Positions 16,842 through 25,242 of a stretch of 64,000 nucleotides of DNA are shown piece after piece; the first letter of the stretch is position 1, and every line of letters starts with the position of its first letter. The translations under genes and the position numbers were made by a program. The notes beneath the pieces were generated by a model. That model saw nothing but the letters and a program-made list of their open reading frames with translations, was not told where the DNA came from and did no database searches. This DNA comes from Rubellimicrobium rubrum (GTDB lineage: Bacteria; Pseudomonadota; Alphaproteobacteria; Rhodobacterales; Rhodobacteraceae): positions 1 through 64,000 of the forward strand of contig NZ_VDFU01000001.1 of NCBI RefSeq assembly GCF_006152115.1, in the 5' to 3' direction.

Positions 16842-18002
16842 TCACTCCGTCAGGGGAAGGGCCCGCTCGATGAGGCGGGCAAAGGTGCTGGCGCCCACGG
16901 GAAGGGCGCGGTCGTCGAAGTCGAAGGCCGGGTGGTGGCACATGGGCGTGTCGCCGTTTCCGAGCATCAGGAACGCGCCGGGCCGGGCTTCCAGCATGAA
17001 GGAGAAGTCCTCGGCCCCCATCTCGGGCACCATGGCGGTGTCCACGCGGGTCGCGACCTCGCGGGCGACCTCGGCGGCAAAGGCGGTGCGCTCGGGGTCG
17101 TTCACCGTGGGCGGGTAGCCCGGAAGGATGTTCACCCGGCCTTCGAGGTTGAAGGCCGTCGCATGGCCCTGCACCAGCTCGTCCAGCCGCCGCCGCGCGA
17201 GGGCATGGAGCGCCTTGTCGTAGCTGCGGATCGTGCCGCAGATCGTCGCCTCCTCGGGGATGACGTTGTAGGCGCTGCCGGAATGGACCTGCGTGATGGA
17301 CACGACGAGCTGCTTCATCGGGTCGGCGTTCCGGCTGGCGATGGTCTGGAGTGCGGAGACCAGCGCGCAGGCCCCGGGGATCGGGTCCACGGCGTCGTGG
17401 GGATAAGCCGCGTGGCCGCCCTTGCCGCGCAGGGTGATCGTGAAGTCGTCCACGGCGGCCATGATCGGGCCGGGGGTGGTCGCGAACTCGCCCAGCGGCG
17501 TGCCGGGGGCGATGTGCATGGCGTAGACCTCCCGCACGTTCCAGCGGTCGAGCACGCCTTCCTTGACCATAACCTCGCCGCCGCCGCCCTGTTCCTCGGC
17601 AGGCTGGAACAGGAGCACGGCGGTGCCCGCGAAGTTGCGCGTCTCGCACAGGTACTTGGCGGCGCCGAGCAGCATGGCGGTGTGGCCGTCATGGCCGCAG
17701 GCGTGGGCCCGGCCCGGGATCTCGCTCGCGTAGGGGGCGCCGGTGATCTCGTCCATGGGGAGCGCGTCCATGTCGGCGCGCAGGCCGATTGCCCCGCCGG
17801 GATGGCGGCCGTGGATCAGCGCGACGAGGCCGGTCTTGGCGATGCCCTCGTGCACCTCGTCTACGCCGAATTCACGCAGGCGTGCGGCGACGAAGGCGGC
17901 GGTCTCGTGCAGATCGAAGCCCAGCTCGGGCCGGCGGTGGATGGTGTGGCGCCACGCGGCCATGTCCTCCGCAAAGGCGGCGATACGGTTGACGACGGGC
18001 AT
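16842..18002 (-). CDS. M20-family amidohydrolase (hippurate hydrolase/IAA-amino acid hydrolase type)
   Basis: A 386-residue metallo-amidohydrolase. Metal-binding motifs: HACGHDGHTAMLLGAAK, FQPAEEQGGGG, AMHIAPG and MGAEDFSFML. The family cleaves N-acyl amino acids or similar amides. I placed the start at 18002 (MPVVNRIAAFAEDMAAWRHTIHRRPELGF) because a GGAG ribosome site precedes it and the family N terminus matches; an ATG further upstream adds a non-conserved stretch overlapping mazG. First gene of the pair with the agmatinase-family gene and divergent from mazG (70-base gap). Confidence 0.88.
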   Translation of the reverse strand: MPVVNRIAAFAEDMAAWRHTIHRRPELGFDLHETAAFVAARLREFGVDEVHEGIAKTGLVALIHGRHPGGAIGLRADMDALPMDEITGAPYASEIPGRAHACGHDGHTAMLLGAAKYLCETRNFAGTAVLLFQPAEEQGGGGEVMVKEGVLDRWNVREVYAMHIAPGTPLGEFATTPGPIMAAVDDFTITLRGKGGHAAYPHDAVDPIPGACALVSALQTIASRNADPMKQLVVSITQVHSGSAYNVIPEEATICGTIRSYDKALHALARRRLDELVQGHATAFNLEGRVNILPGYPPTVNDPERTAFAAEVAREVATRVDTAMVPEMGAEDFSFMLEARPGAFLMLGNGDTPMCHHPAFDFDDRALPVGASTFARLIERALPLTE

Positions 18003-18072
18003 GGGTGGACTCCGGTGGCTGTGCCGTGGGAGGACGGCCCGGACAGCTACCCACGGCTTGGGGGAAACCGCA

Positions 18073-18864
18073 ATGGCCGACGCCACGACCGAGATGACCC
18101 GCCTCCTGCAGATCATGGCCCGGCTGCGCGACCCGGAGACGGGCTGCGCCTGGGACGTGGAGCAGACCTTTGCCACCATCGCACCCTACACGATCGAAGA
18201 GGCCTACGAGGTCGCGGACGCGATCGGCAAGGAGGACTGGCCCGGCCTGAAGGGCGAGCTGGGCGACCTGCTGTTCCAGTCGGTGTTCCACGCCCGTATG
18301 GCCGAGGAGGCGGGGCTGTTCGATTTCGCCGACGTGGCCCGCGCGATCTCGGACAAGATGATCCAGCGGCACCCCCATGTCTTCGGCGCGGAGGGCGCGC
18401 GGACGGCCGAGGAGCAGACCGCTGCCTGGGAGGTCCAGAAAGCGCGGGAACGTGGCGGGCGCACTCTCGATGGCGTGGCGCTGGCCCTGCCCGCCCTCAA
18501 GCGCGCGGAGAAGCTGCAGAACCGCGCGGCGCGGGTGGGCTTTGACTGGCCGGACATCGGGCCCGTGCTGGAGAAGGTGGCGGAGGAGGCCCGTGAGGTC
18601 GTGGAGGCGCGCGATCAAGGGCCCGACCGGCTGGAGGAGGAGGTGGGCGATCTCCTTTTCGTGTGCGCCAACATCGCGCGGCATCTGGGCGTGGACCCCG
18701 AGGCCGCGCTGCGCCGCGCCAACGCCAAGTTCGAGCGGCGATTCAGGGCGATCGAGGACGAGCTTGGGGCGCGGGGCCGCACCCCGGCCGAGAGCACCCT
18801 GGAGGAGATGGACGCCATCTGGGACGCAGTGCGCGCGACGGACAAGGCGGGTCCGGCGGGATGA
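18073..18864 (+). CDS. mazG: Nucleoside triphosphate pyrophosphohydrolase MazG
   Basis: A 263-residue two-domain MazG. Each half carries the metal-binding EExxD-type motif: GELGDLLFQSVFHARMAEE in the first domain and EEVGDLLFVCANIARHLG in the second. It hydrolyses canonical and damaged NTPs to NMP and pyrophosphate and can lower ppGpp signalling. The start is MADATTEMTRLLQIMARLRDPE; the CAWD motif close to the N terminus is family-typical. Divergent from the M20 gene. Confidence 0.93.
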   Translation: MADATTEMTRLLQIMARLRDPETGCAWDVEQTFATIAPYTIEEAYEVADAIGKEDWPGLKGELGDLLFQSVFHARMAEEAGLFDFADVARAISDKMIQRHPHVFGAEGARTAEEQTAAWEVQKARERGGRTLDGVALALPALKRAEKLQNRAARVGFDWPDIGPVLEKVAEEAREVVEARDQGPDRLEEEVGDLLFVCANIARHLGVDPEAALRRANAKFERRFRAIEDELGARGRTPAESTLEEMDAIWDAVRATDKAGPAG

Positions 18865-18891
18865 CAGGTTCCTGACCGATCTTATCGGGCA

Positions 18892-18920
18892 TTGACCCAA
18901 GCGAAACAGTCGGATTTAAG
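18892..18920 (+). promoter_or_regulatory. Candidate sigma-70 promoter of the iron-binding protein gene
   Basis: TTGACC (18892-18897) and TTTAAG (18915-18920) with a 17-base spacer, 36 bases before the ATG at 18957, just after mazG. I see no convincing iron-regulator box. Confidence 0.5.
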
Positions 18921-18956
18921 GCCGCTCCAACGAGACCCAAACTCGATGGAGCGACA

Positions 18957-19961
18957 ATGACCCTGCGCAGCCTTCTTCTGGCCACCGTGGCCTGCGGCAC
19001 CGCCCTGCCCGCCCTGGCCGACGTCAACGTCTACACCACCCGCCAGCCCGAGCTGATCCAGCCGGTGATCGACGCCTTTACTGAGCAGACGGGCATTGCG
19101 GTGAACCTCGCCTTTGTCGAGGAAGGCATCGTGGAGCGGCTGACCGCCGAGGGCGCGCGTTCGCCTGCGGATCTCGTGATGACCGTGGACATTGCCAACC
19201 TCCAGCAGATCGTGGACGCGGGCGTGACCCAGCCCGTCCAGAGCGACGTGCTGGAGCAGGCGATCCCGGCCGAGCTGCGCGACCCGAACGGGCTCTGGTT
19301 CGCGCTGACCAAGCGGGCGCGCATCGTCTATGCCTCCCAGGAGCGCGTGGCCGAGGGCGAGGTCACGACCTACGAGGATCTGGCCGATCCGAAGTGGCAG
19401 GGCCGGATCTGCACCCGGTCGGGCGTGCACAACTACAACCTCGCGCTGCTGTCGGCGGTGATCGCCCATCACGGCGAGGAGTATGCCCGCGAATGGGCGG
19501 CCGGCGTGAAGGCGAACCTGGCGCGCAAGCCCGAAGGCGGCGACCGCGACCAGGTCCTGTCGATCTGGCAGGGCGAATGCGACATCTCGCTCGGCAACAC
19601 CTACTACATGGGCCAGATGCTCAAGAGCGAGGAGCAGCGCGAGGCGGCCGAGTCCGTCCGGATCGAGTTCCCCACCTTCGAGGATGGCGGCACCCATGTG
19701 AACGTGTCGGGCGTCGCGATGACCACCTCGGCCCCGAACAAGGACGAGGCGCTGCAGCTCATGGAGTTCCTCGTCTCGCCCGAGGCGCAGGCGATCTATG
19801 CCGAGGAGAACAACGAGTATCCGGTGCGCGCCGACGCGCAGGTGTCCGAACTCATGGCCTCATGGGGCGAGTTCACGCCGGACACCATCGGCCTGACCGA
19901 TGTCGCCGGGCATCGGGCCGCCGCGCTGCGGATCATGGAAGAAGTCAACTTCGACGGTTGA
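18957..19961 (+). CDS. Iron(III) ABC transporter periplasmic binding protein (FbpA/AfuA type)
   Basis: A 334-residue periplasmic protein with signal peptide (MTLRSLLLATVACGTALPALA) and the class-C ferric-binding features: VNVYTTRQPELIQPVIDAF at the N terminus and GNTYYMGQM, whose paired tyrosines bind iron in this family. It collects Fe(III) for an ABC importer, but no fbpB/fbpC permease or ATPase is adjacent, so it is orphaned in this window. Its own promoter and a downstream terminator make it a one-gene unit. Confidence 0.87.
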   Translation: MTLRSLLLATVACGTALPALADVNVYTTRQPELIQPVIDAFTEQTGIAVNLAFVEEGIVERLTAEGARSPADLVMTVDIANLQQIVDAGVTQPVQSDVLEQAIPAELRDPNGLWFALTKRARIVYASQERVAEGEVTTYEDLADPKWQGRICTRSGVHNYNLALLSAVIAHHGEEYAREWAAGVKANLARKPEGGDRDQVLSIWQGECDISLGNTYYMGQMLKSEEQREAAESVRIEFPTFEDGGTHVNVSGVAMTTSAPNKDEALQLMEFLVSPEAQAIYAEENNEYPVRADAQVSELMASWGEFTPDTIGLTDVAGHRAAALRIMEEVNFDG

Positions 19962-19982
19962 TCCCGTCCGAACGGCAGAGCA

Positions 19983-20016
19983 GGCTCCGGGGTGCAATCG
20001 CCCCCGGAGCCTTTTT
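19983..20016 (+). terminator. Rho-independent terminator after the iron-binding protein gene
   Basis: GGCTCCGGGG (19983-19992) pairs perfectly with CCCCGGAGCC (20002-20011), followed by TTTTT (20012-20016). The next start codon is only three bases further on, and the GGAG in the descending stem is the best ribosome site for it. Confidence 0.85.
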
Positions 20017-20018
20017 CC

Positions 20019-20462
20019 ATGCGTGCCCTGGCCCTTCTCCTTTTGCCCATCGCGGCCCAGGCGCAGACGCTCGCGGACACGCATTTCACGATGAACTTCT
20101 GCTACGAGGTCCGGCTCGATGCGGGGAGCGCGGTCCGGCCCCAGGCGGGGCTGCGGTCCCTCGCCCTGACCCGTGAGCCTGCCGGCAGCATGCATTCACT
20201 GGGCACCACCCCGGTGCAGGTCCGGGCGACGTTCTTCGGCGACGGGCAGGAGTATCGCGCCCTGGCGAGTTGCAGCCCCGACCGGGACGGCCTTGAGTGC
20301 CGGATGGAGGACGAGGGCGACTTCCGGCTGGACGGCGAAGGGGAGGCCGTGCGCCTGAGCGTCGGAGAGGACGGGATGGGCTTCGGTAGCGTCTGGTCCG
20401 ACGGGCAGCGCCTTGAGCCCGCCGCAGAGGCGGCGCCTCTGGTGCTGCGGCGGTGCGGCTGA
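20019..20462 (+). CDS. Small secreted protein of unknown function
   Basis: A 147-residue protein with a short signal peptide (MRALALLLLPIAAQAQ) and a beta-rich acidic body with four cysteines (NFCYEV, ASCSPD, LECRM, LRRCG), suggesting a disulfide-stabilised periplasmic domain. I do not recognise the family. The start at 20019 is preferred over an upstream GTG-like extension because of the signal peptide. The terminator of the previous gene ends three bases upstream, so transcription must be read-through or start very close. Ends 17 bases before the convergent uup stop. Confidence 0.6.
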   Translation: MRALALLLLPIAAQAQTLADTHFTMNFCYEVRLDAGSAVRPQAGLRSLALTREPAGSMHSLGTTPVQVRATFFGDGQEYRALASCSPDRDGLECRMEDEGDFRLDGEGEAVRLSVGEDGMGFGSVWSDGQRLEPAAEAAPLVLRRCG

Positions 20463-20479
20463 GGGCGGGGAGGAGGTCC

Positions 20480-22315
20480 CTACCCTTCGGCCCGCTCCGC
20501 CAGCAGGAGCCATTCCTCCTCGGCGGCGTCGAGCGCGGCCTGACGCTCGGCCATCATGGTCGTGGCCTTGTGGAACTTGACGGGTTCGCGCGTGAACAGA
20601 TCCGGGTCGGCCAGAAGCGCCCCGATCTTGCCGATCTCGGCCGTCAGGCGGTCGATCTCGGCGGGGAGGCTGTCGAGGCGGTGCTTTTCGGTGAAGCTGA
20701 GGCCGTTGCGACGCGGGGCCGGGGTCGCGGCAGGGGCGGCGGGCTTGGGCGCCGGAGCCTCGGCGGGCCGGGGCGTTGCCACAGCTTCGGTGCGATGGCC
20801 GAGGCTCTCGCCGCCGCGCTGGGCCATCATGTCGGTCCAGCCGCCCGCATAGGCCGTCGCCTGGCCGTCCCCTTCCATGGCGATGGTGAGCGTCGCCACG
20901 CGGTCGAGGAAGTCGCGGTCGTGGCTGACCAGGATCACGGTGCCGTCGTAGTCGTCGAGCACCTCCTGCAGGAGGTCCAGCGTCTCGATGTCGAGGTCGT
21001 TGGTCGGCTCATCGAGGATGAGGAGGTTCGAGGGCTTGGCCATGATCCGCGCGAGCAGGAGCCGCGCCTTTTCCCCGCCCGAAAGCGACTTGACCGGTGC
21101 GCGGGCCTGCGACTCCTGGAACAGGAAGTCCTTGAGATAGGCCACGACGTGCTTGGGCGTGCCCCGCACCATGACCTGATCGGACCGGCCCGCCTTGAGC
21201 TCGGGGTCCGAGGACAGGCTGTCCCAGAGCGTCATCTCGGGGTCGAGCGCGGAGCGGGTCTGGTCGAGGACGGCGACCTCGAGGTTGGTGCCGTGGGTCA
21301 CGGTCCCCGCGTCGGGCGCGATCTGCCCGAGGAGGAGCTTGACCAGCGTCGTCTTGCCCGCGCCATTGGGCCCCACGAGCGCGAGGCGGTCGCCGCGCTG
21401 CACGGTCAGGTCGAGGCTGCGGACGATGGCGCGGTCCCCGAAGGACTTGGAAACGCCCTGCGCCAGGATCACGCGCTTGCCCGAGGTCGGGCCCGATTCC
21501 ATGGCGAGCGCCGCCGTGCCTTGCCGCCGGATCTGGTTGCGCCGCTCGTCGCGCAGGTCCTGAAGGGCGCGGACGCGGCCCATGTTGCGCTTGCGCCGGG
21601 CCGAGATGCCCTCGACCGCCCATTTCGCCTCGACCTTGATCTTCTGGTCGAGCTTGTGGCGGGCGGCGTCCTCGTCGTCCCAGACCTGCTCGCGCCAGGC
21701 CTCGAAGTTCTGGAAGCCCCGGTCCTGCCGCCGCACCTCGCTCCGGTCGATCCAGAGCGTGGCGCGGGTGAGGTTCCGCAGCACGGCGCGGTCGTGGGAG
21801 ATGAGGACAAAGGCCGAGCGGGTCTCGGAGAGCTGGCTTTCGAGCCATTCGATGGCGGCGATGTCGAGGTGGTTCGTGGGCTCGTCAAGGAGCATGAGGT
21901 CCGGCGCCTCGGCCATCAGGCGGGCGAGCGCGGCGCGGCGGCGTTCACCCCCGGAAGCGCGGGCGGTGTCGCGGTCGGGGTCGAAACCCAGCCCCTCGGC
22001 GGCCATGGCGACGCGGTACTCCTCCCCCATGGGAAGGGTGGCGCTGGCGTAGTCGCCCAAGGTGGCGAAGCCGGACAGGTCGGGGTCCTGCTCCATGTAG
22101 CCCACGCGGGTGCCGGGGGCAGTCGCGCGCAGGCCGCGGTCGGGCTCCACGATCCCGGCCATGACCTTCATCAGCGTGGACTTGCCCGAGCCGTTGCGGC
22201 CCACCAGAGCGATGCGGTCGCCCTCCTGCACGGCCAGGGACAGGCCGTCGAAGACGGGATCCCCGCCGAAGGTGAGCGAGATGCCGGACAGTTGGAGAAG
22301 GGGTGCGCGCGCCAT
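20480..22315 (-). CDS. uup: ABC-F family ATPase Uup
   Basis: A 611-residue soluble protein with two ABC domains: Walker A GRNGSGKST with signature ASGGERRRAALAR, and Walker A GPNGAGKTT with signature LSGGEKARLLLAR. A linker (EAWREQVWDDEDAARHKLDQ to QIRRQG) joins them, and a C-terminal charged coiled coil (LDSLPAEIDRLTAEIGKIGA) is typical of Uup. No membrane segments. Uup-type proteins bind ribosomes or branched DNA and influence translation and transposon excision. The C-terminal spacer contains an Ala/Pro-rich tract. Confidence 0.92.
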   Translation of the reverse strand: MARAPLLQLSGISLTFGGDPVFDGLSLAVQEGDRIALVGRNGSGKSTLMKVMAGIVEPDRGLRATAPGTRVGYMEQDPDLSGFATLGDYASATLPMGEEYRVAMAAEGLGFDPDRDTARASGGERRRAALARLMAEAPDLMLLDEPTNHLDIAAIEWLESQLSETRSAFVLISHDRAVLRNLTRATLWIDRSEVRRQDRGFQNFEAWREQVWDDEDAARHKLDQKIKVEAKWAVEGISARRKRNMGRVRALQDLRDERRNQIRRQGTAALAMESGPTSGKRVILAQGVSKSFGDRAIVRSLDLTVQRGDRLALVGPNGAGKTTLVKLLLGQIAPDAGTVTHGTNLEVAVLDQTRSALDPEMTLWDSLSSDPELKAGRSDQVMVRGTPKHVVAYLKDFLFQESQARAPVKSLSGGEKARLLLARIMAKPSNLLILDEPTNDLDIETLDLLQEVLDDYDGTVILVSHDRDFLDRVATLTIAMEGDGQATAYAGGWTDMMAQRGGESLGHRTEAVATPRPAEAPAPKPAAPAATPAPRRNGLSFTEKHRLDSLPAEIDRLTAEIGKIGALLADPDLFTREPVKFHKATTMMAERQAALDAAEEEWLLLAERAEG

Positions 22316-22379
22316 GGGGGCGACCTATGGGGCCGGGCGGGCGGCGTCAACCGAGGCGCAGTGTCAATCGGGGCGGGTA

Positions 22380-23162
22380 TCAGTCAAGGCGGGGCGCGAT
22401 GGCGCGGAGGGCCGCCGCGCGGTCGCGGGGCACGCGGGACAGGTCGAGCACCGCGAGGACGTCCAGCGCATCCCGCGTCCGGTCCACGACCGCATGGTCG
22501 GACACCCTGGCCCCCAGCCCGAGCGTGTGGCGCAGGAAGGGCGGCAGGCCGCGCAGGGCCGCGACGGGGTTGCAGGGGCGGCCCAGCGACTCGAGCGGCA
22601 CGGTCTCGGCCGCCGCGTTGCGGGGCAGCCATTCGGGCGAGCCCACATGGTTCGCGCGGAGATAGGCGAAGGCTTCGCGGTGGGGGTCGGGATCCGTGCC
22701 GTCGAAGGCGCAGGAGACCAGCAGGACGCAGGCCCTCTGACGCTCGGCCAGGGTCATCAGGACGCCCCAGGCCAGTTGGGCGACATCGGACCCGTCGGCA
22801 TCGGGATGGGCGCAGAACTCGGCCACTTCGGTCACCGGCCCCGGAAGCGCGGCCAACGCCGACAGATCGAAGGAGCGCGCGGCGTGGCCATCCCCGAGAT
22901 CCCGGCCGCTGCGGAACTGGCGGACCCGGAAGCTTCCCGCAAGGGCGCCGTCCCGGTCCTCGATGAGGATGTGGTCCGAGGCCGCATCCTGGCCGCCGCT
23001 GGGATCGCCCCGCTGGGCCGCCCGGCCCCGCATGGCCACGAGGCAGAGATGACGCAGGGCCTGCGCCAGATGAATGTCGCGAGGCACGGCCGCGATCCGC
23101 GCATGGTAGCGCCTGGGCGGCGCCTCGCGCTGGCGAAGCGTCAGGGTCATCCGGGTGTCCAT
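22380..23162 (-). CDS. olsB: OlsB-like ornithine-acyl N-acyltransferase (GNAT/hemolysin-type)
   Basis: A 260-residue protein resembling the first enzyme of ornithine lipid synthesis, which transfers a 3-hydroxyacyl chain from ACP to the alpha-amino group of ornithine. Matches to the family are the N-terminal acyltransferase part (QALRHLCLVAMRG, FDHILIEDRDG-like SDHILIED, GSFRVRQF) and SREFDLS-like ARSFDLS with AEFCAHPD. I chose the ATG at 23162; a 23-residue upstream extension is not conserved-looking and would overlap the msrB promoter region. No olsA acyltransferase is adjacent. The function is inferred from family resemblance only. Confidence 0.75.
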   Translation of the reverse strand: MDTRMTLTLRQREAPPRRYHARIAAVPRDIHLAQALRHLCLVAMRGRAAQRGDPSGGQDAASDHILIEDRDGALAGSFRVRQFRSGRDLGDGHAARSFDLSALAALPGPVTEVAEFCAHPDADGSDVAQLAWGVLMTLAERQRACVLLVSCAFDGTDPDPHREAFAYLRANHVGSPEWLPRNAAAETVPLESLGRPCNPVAALRGLPPFLRHTLGLGARVSDHAVVDRTRDALDVLAVLDLSRVPRDRAAALRAIAPRLD

Positions 23163-23239
23163 TTCCGAATCATCGGGCTTGGTCCTTGGTCGTCCGCTAC
23201 CTAGATCAATAAAGTCGAAAATGAGGTCCAAGAACCCCG

Positions 23240-23635
23240 ATGGAAAAAATCAACAAGACTGATGCCGAATGGCGCGAGCAGCTGTCGCCCGAAGCCTACC
23301 GCGTGACGCGGCAGCACGGGACCGAGCGGCCCTTCACGAACGATAACTTCCCCAAGGCCGACGGCACCTTTCTGTGCGTGGCCTGCGGGCAGCCCTTGTT
23401 CGAGTCGGACACCAAGTTCGAGAGCGGGTCGGGCTGGCCGTCCTTCTATGCGCCCCTCGCGGAGGAGGCCGTGGGCGAGACGGTGGACCGCAGCCACGGG
23501 ATGACGCGGACCGAGGTGCACTGCAACCGCTGCGCGGCGCATTTGGGCCACGTCTTCCCGGATGGTCCGAAGCCGACCGGCCTGCGCTACTGCATCAACG
23601 GCGCGGCCCTGACCTTTGAGCCCGAGCAGGGCTGA
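23240..23635 (+). CDS. msrB: Peptide-methionine (R)-S-oxide reductase MsrB
   Basis: A 131-residue repair enzyme that reduces methionine-R-sulfoxide in proteins. Zinc-binding cysteines are C46/C49 (CVACG) and C95/C98 (CNRCA); the catalytic cysteine is C118 in [10 protein letters not shown]. The family block [10 protein letters not shown] is intact. Divergent from the olsB-like gene with a 77-base intergenic region. Confidence 0.96.
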   Translation: MEKINKTDAEWREQLSPEAYRVTRQHGTERPFTNDNFPKADGTFLCVACGQPLFESDTKFESGSGWPSFYAPLAEEAVGETVDRSHGMTRTEVHCNRCAAHLGHVFPDGPKPTGLRYCINGAALTFEPEQG

Positions 23636-23639
23636 CCGG

Positions 23640-23762
23640 TCATTCGGCCGGGTGGTGGCGCGGCGGTCTCGCCGGCCGCGTGGCCACCCAATAGGCCGCA
23701 GCCCCGATCAGGAGCCCGCCCACCGGCGTCATCAGGAGCGCGATCACGTGAAGGGTTGTCAT
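23640..23762 (-). CDS. Tiny single-span membrane protein (40 residues)
   Basis: The frame begins MTTLHVIALLMTPVGGLL, has one hydrophobic helix of about 22 residues, and ends in a basic Arg/Pro tail. The ATG overlaps the stop of the preceding 60-residue frame by four bases (ATGA), the same coupling seen throughout the window, which argues it is real. Function unknown; it could be a small regulatory or assembly subunit. Confidence 0.5.
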   Translation of the reverse strand: MTTLHVIALLMTPVGGLLIGAAAYWVATRPARPPRHHPAE

Positions 23763-23941
23763 GGCGCGAGCCTCCTCAGGACACGTCTCGCCAGACCATG
23801 TAATCCGAAGGACAGCACAAAACAAACCCCGCTGACGATCAGCGACAGCACGGTGGGCCCGCCGCCATCGGACAGGCCGCGGTCGGACAGGGCTGGGATC
23901 AGAGATCCGAGCCCGCCCACTGCGAAGACCGCGATGGCCAC
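23759..23941 (-). CDS. Small two-span membrane protein (60 residues)
   Basis: Starts MAIAVFAVGGLGSLIPALSD and has a second hydrophobic helix (TVLSLIVSGVCFVLSFGLHGL) followed by an arginine-rich end. An in-frame GTG at 23947 is an alternative start, and hydrophobic residues continue a little further upstream. Coupled by ATGA to the 40-residue frame. Not a family I recognise. Confidence 0.5.
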   Translation of the reverse strand: MAIAVFAVGGLGSLIPALSDRGLSDGGGPTVLSLIVSGVCFVLSFGLHGLARRVLRRLAP

Positions 23942-23999
23942 CCCGTTCAGGTAGGTGGCCGTGAGCTTGGTCTATTCGTTGTGGACGAGGGTCACGCCC

Positions 24000-24449
24000 T
24001 CATTCGTCATCGCCCAGGAGGTTGCCCGCGTCGAAGCGGCCGACGTTGCCCAGGAGCTGGTTGATGAAGGTCCGGTCGGCAAAGATCTCGGCGGTAGTGC
24101 GGCCCGAAAGCTGGACCACGCGCCCGTCCGCAAGGTCGAACCGCTCGATGTTGCCGAGCGTGCCGTTGGGCGCGAAGCTGACGGCCAGGACCTGCCGCTC
24201 GATCTCCTCGGGCGCCTGGTAGGCGACGGTGCGGAAGCGGCTTTGCACGTAGTAGAAGGTGCTGTCCCCCAGGAGGCCGGTCGTGGTCGGCCGTCCCAGC
24301 GTGGCCGACACGGTCTCGCGCGTGTCCACGCCATAGGTCAGCGCCGACACCGCGGATTCGGGTGGAACATAGCCGTGGTTGCGGAACTGGGGCGAGCAGG
24401 CCTGCAACAGGAGCGCCACCGCGACGACGGCGGCCGAACTCGTCCGCAT
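24000..24449 (-). CDS. bamE: Outer membrane assembly lipoprotein BamE (SmpA/OmlA family)
   Basis: A 149-residue lipoprotein of the BAM complex that inserts beta-barrel proteins in the outer membrane. The lipobox is LLLQAC after a short signal peptide (start MRTSSAAVVAVA at 24449); the SmpA/OmlA core shows YGVDTRETVSATLGRPT and FYYVQSR. A longer upstream start at 24485 would move the lipobox inward and is less likely. Divergent from the yceD-rpmF-plsX-fabH cluster, as in many alphaproteobacteria. Confidence 0.92.
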   Translation of the reverse strand: MRTSSAAVVAVALLLQACSPQFRNHGYVPPESAVSALTYGVDTRETVSATLGRPTTTGLLGDSTFYYVQSRFRTVAYQAPEEIERQVLAVSFAPNGTLGNIERFDLADGRVVQLSGRTTAEIFADRTFINQLLGNVGRFDAGNLLGDDE

Positions 24450-24533
24450 TAAGATGCCCCCTTGCCTTGCCTTTGGACGCCTCATATCGCGGCTTAGGGC
24501 ATGGAGCGAGCCCCTTCAAGAAAGGAAGCGCCC

Positions 24534-25079
24534 GTGAGCGATCCCGATACCCTCCCCCGCCATCCCGTCCGGCTGTCCGATCCTGGCCAGCGGCAGGCGA
24601 TCCCCTTCAGCCTGAACCCCGAGGCCGAGGACCGCGCCCGCATCGCGCGATACCTGGGCATCCCCGGCCTGCGGAAGCTGCGCTTCGCCGGGCGGCTCAC
24701 CCCGCAGGGCCGTCAGGACTGGCGGCTCGAGGCCGACCTGGGCGCGACCGCGATCCAGGAATGCGTGGTCACCCTGGCCCCGGTGACGAGCCGCGTCGAT
24801 GAGCATGTGGTCCGCCGCTACCTGGCCGACGTGACCCCGCCCGACACCGGCGAATCCGAGATGCCCGACGACGACACGATAGAGGAGCTGCCCCAGAGCC
24901 TCGACCTCGTGGAGGTCATGGCCGAGGCGCTGGCGCTCGCGCTGCCCCCCTATCCCCGCGCCGAAGGGGTCGAACTGGGCGAGGTCGTCATCACCGCGCC
25001 GGGTTCTCAGCCCATGACCGAGGAAAAGGCCAAGCCGTTCGCCGCGCTCCGGGATGCGCTCAAGCCGCGCGAGGAATGA
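24534..25079 (+). CDS. YceD-family protein (DUF177), 23S rRNA accumulation
   Basis: A 181-residue DUF177 protein with the family segment AIQECVVTLAPV (the CxVTL motif), an acidic middle and the end FAALRDALK. In other bacteria YceD is needed for normal 23S rRNA levels and is encoded next to rpmF, exactly as here. I prefer the GTG at 24534 because AAAGGAAG lies five bases upstream; an ATG at 24501 has no good ribosome site. Confidence 0.85.
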   Translation: MSDPDTLPRHPVRLSDPGQRQAIPFSLNPEAEDRARIARYLGIPGLRKLRFAGRLTPQGRQDWRLEADLGATAIQECVVTLAPVTSRVDEHVVRRYLADVTPPDTGESEMPDDDTIEELPQSLDLVEVMAEALALALPPYPRAEGVELGEVVITAPGSQPMTEEKAKPFAALRDALKPREE

Positions 25080-25090
25080 ACCGCCGAGGG

Positions 25091-25118
25091 TTGCGGGCGG
25101 CGCATATTCCGCTATGTT
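25091..25118 (+). promoter_or_regulatory. Candidate promoter before rpmF
   Basis: TTGCGG and TATGTT with a 16-base spacer in the 163-base gap between yceD and rpmF. A long leader would precede rpmF. Confidence 0.35.
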
Positions 25119-25242
25119 CGCGGCCTTCCGTCGAGGCTCGACATTCCGACGGGGAGGCCTTATTGCCGCCCCCGGATAAGCGATCCTTTCGCTCAACGAT
25201 CACCTTGGGCCCCGTGCCCTGCCAGAACACCGAGGTTGTGAC

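Noticed and set aside
20453-22966. An 837-codon plus-strand frame opposite uup
   Set aside because: Antisense to a well-defined ABC-F protein and composed of Arg/Gly/His-rich sequence without motifs.
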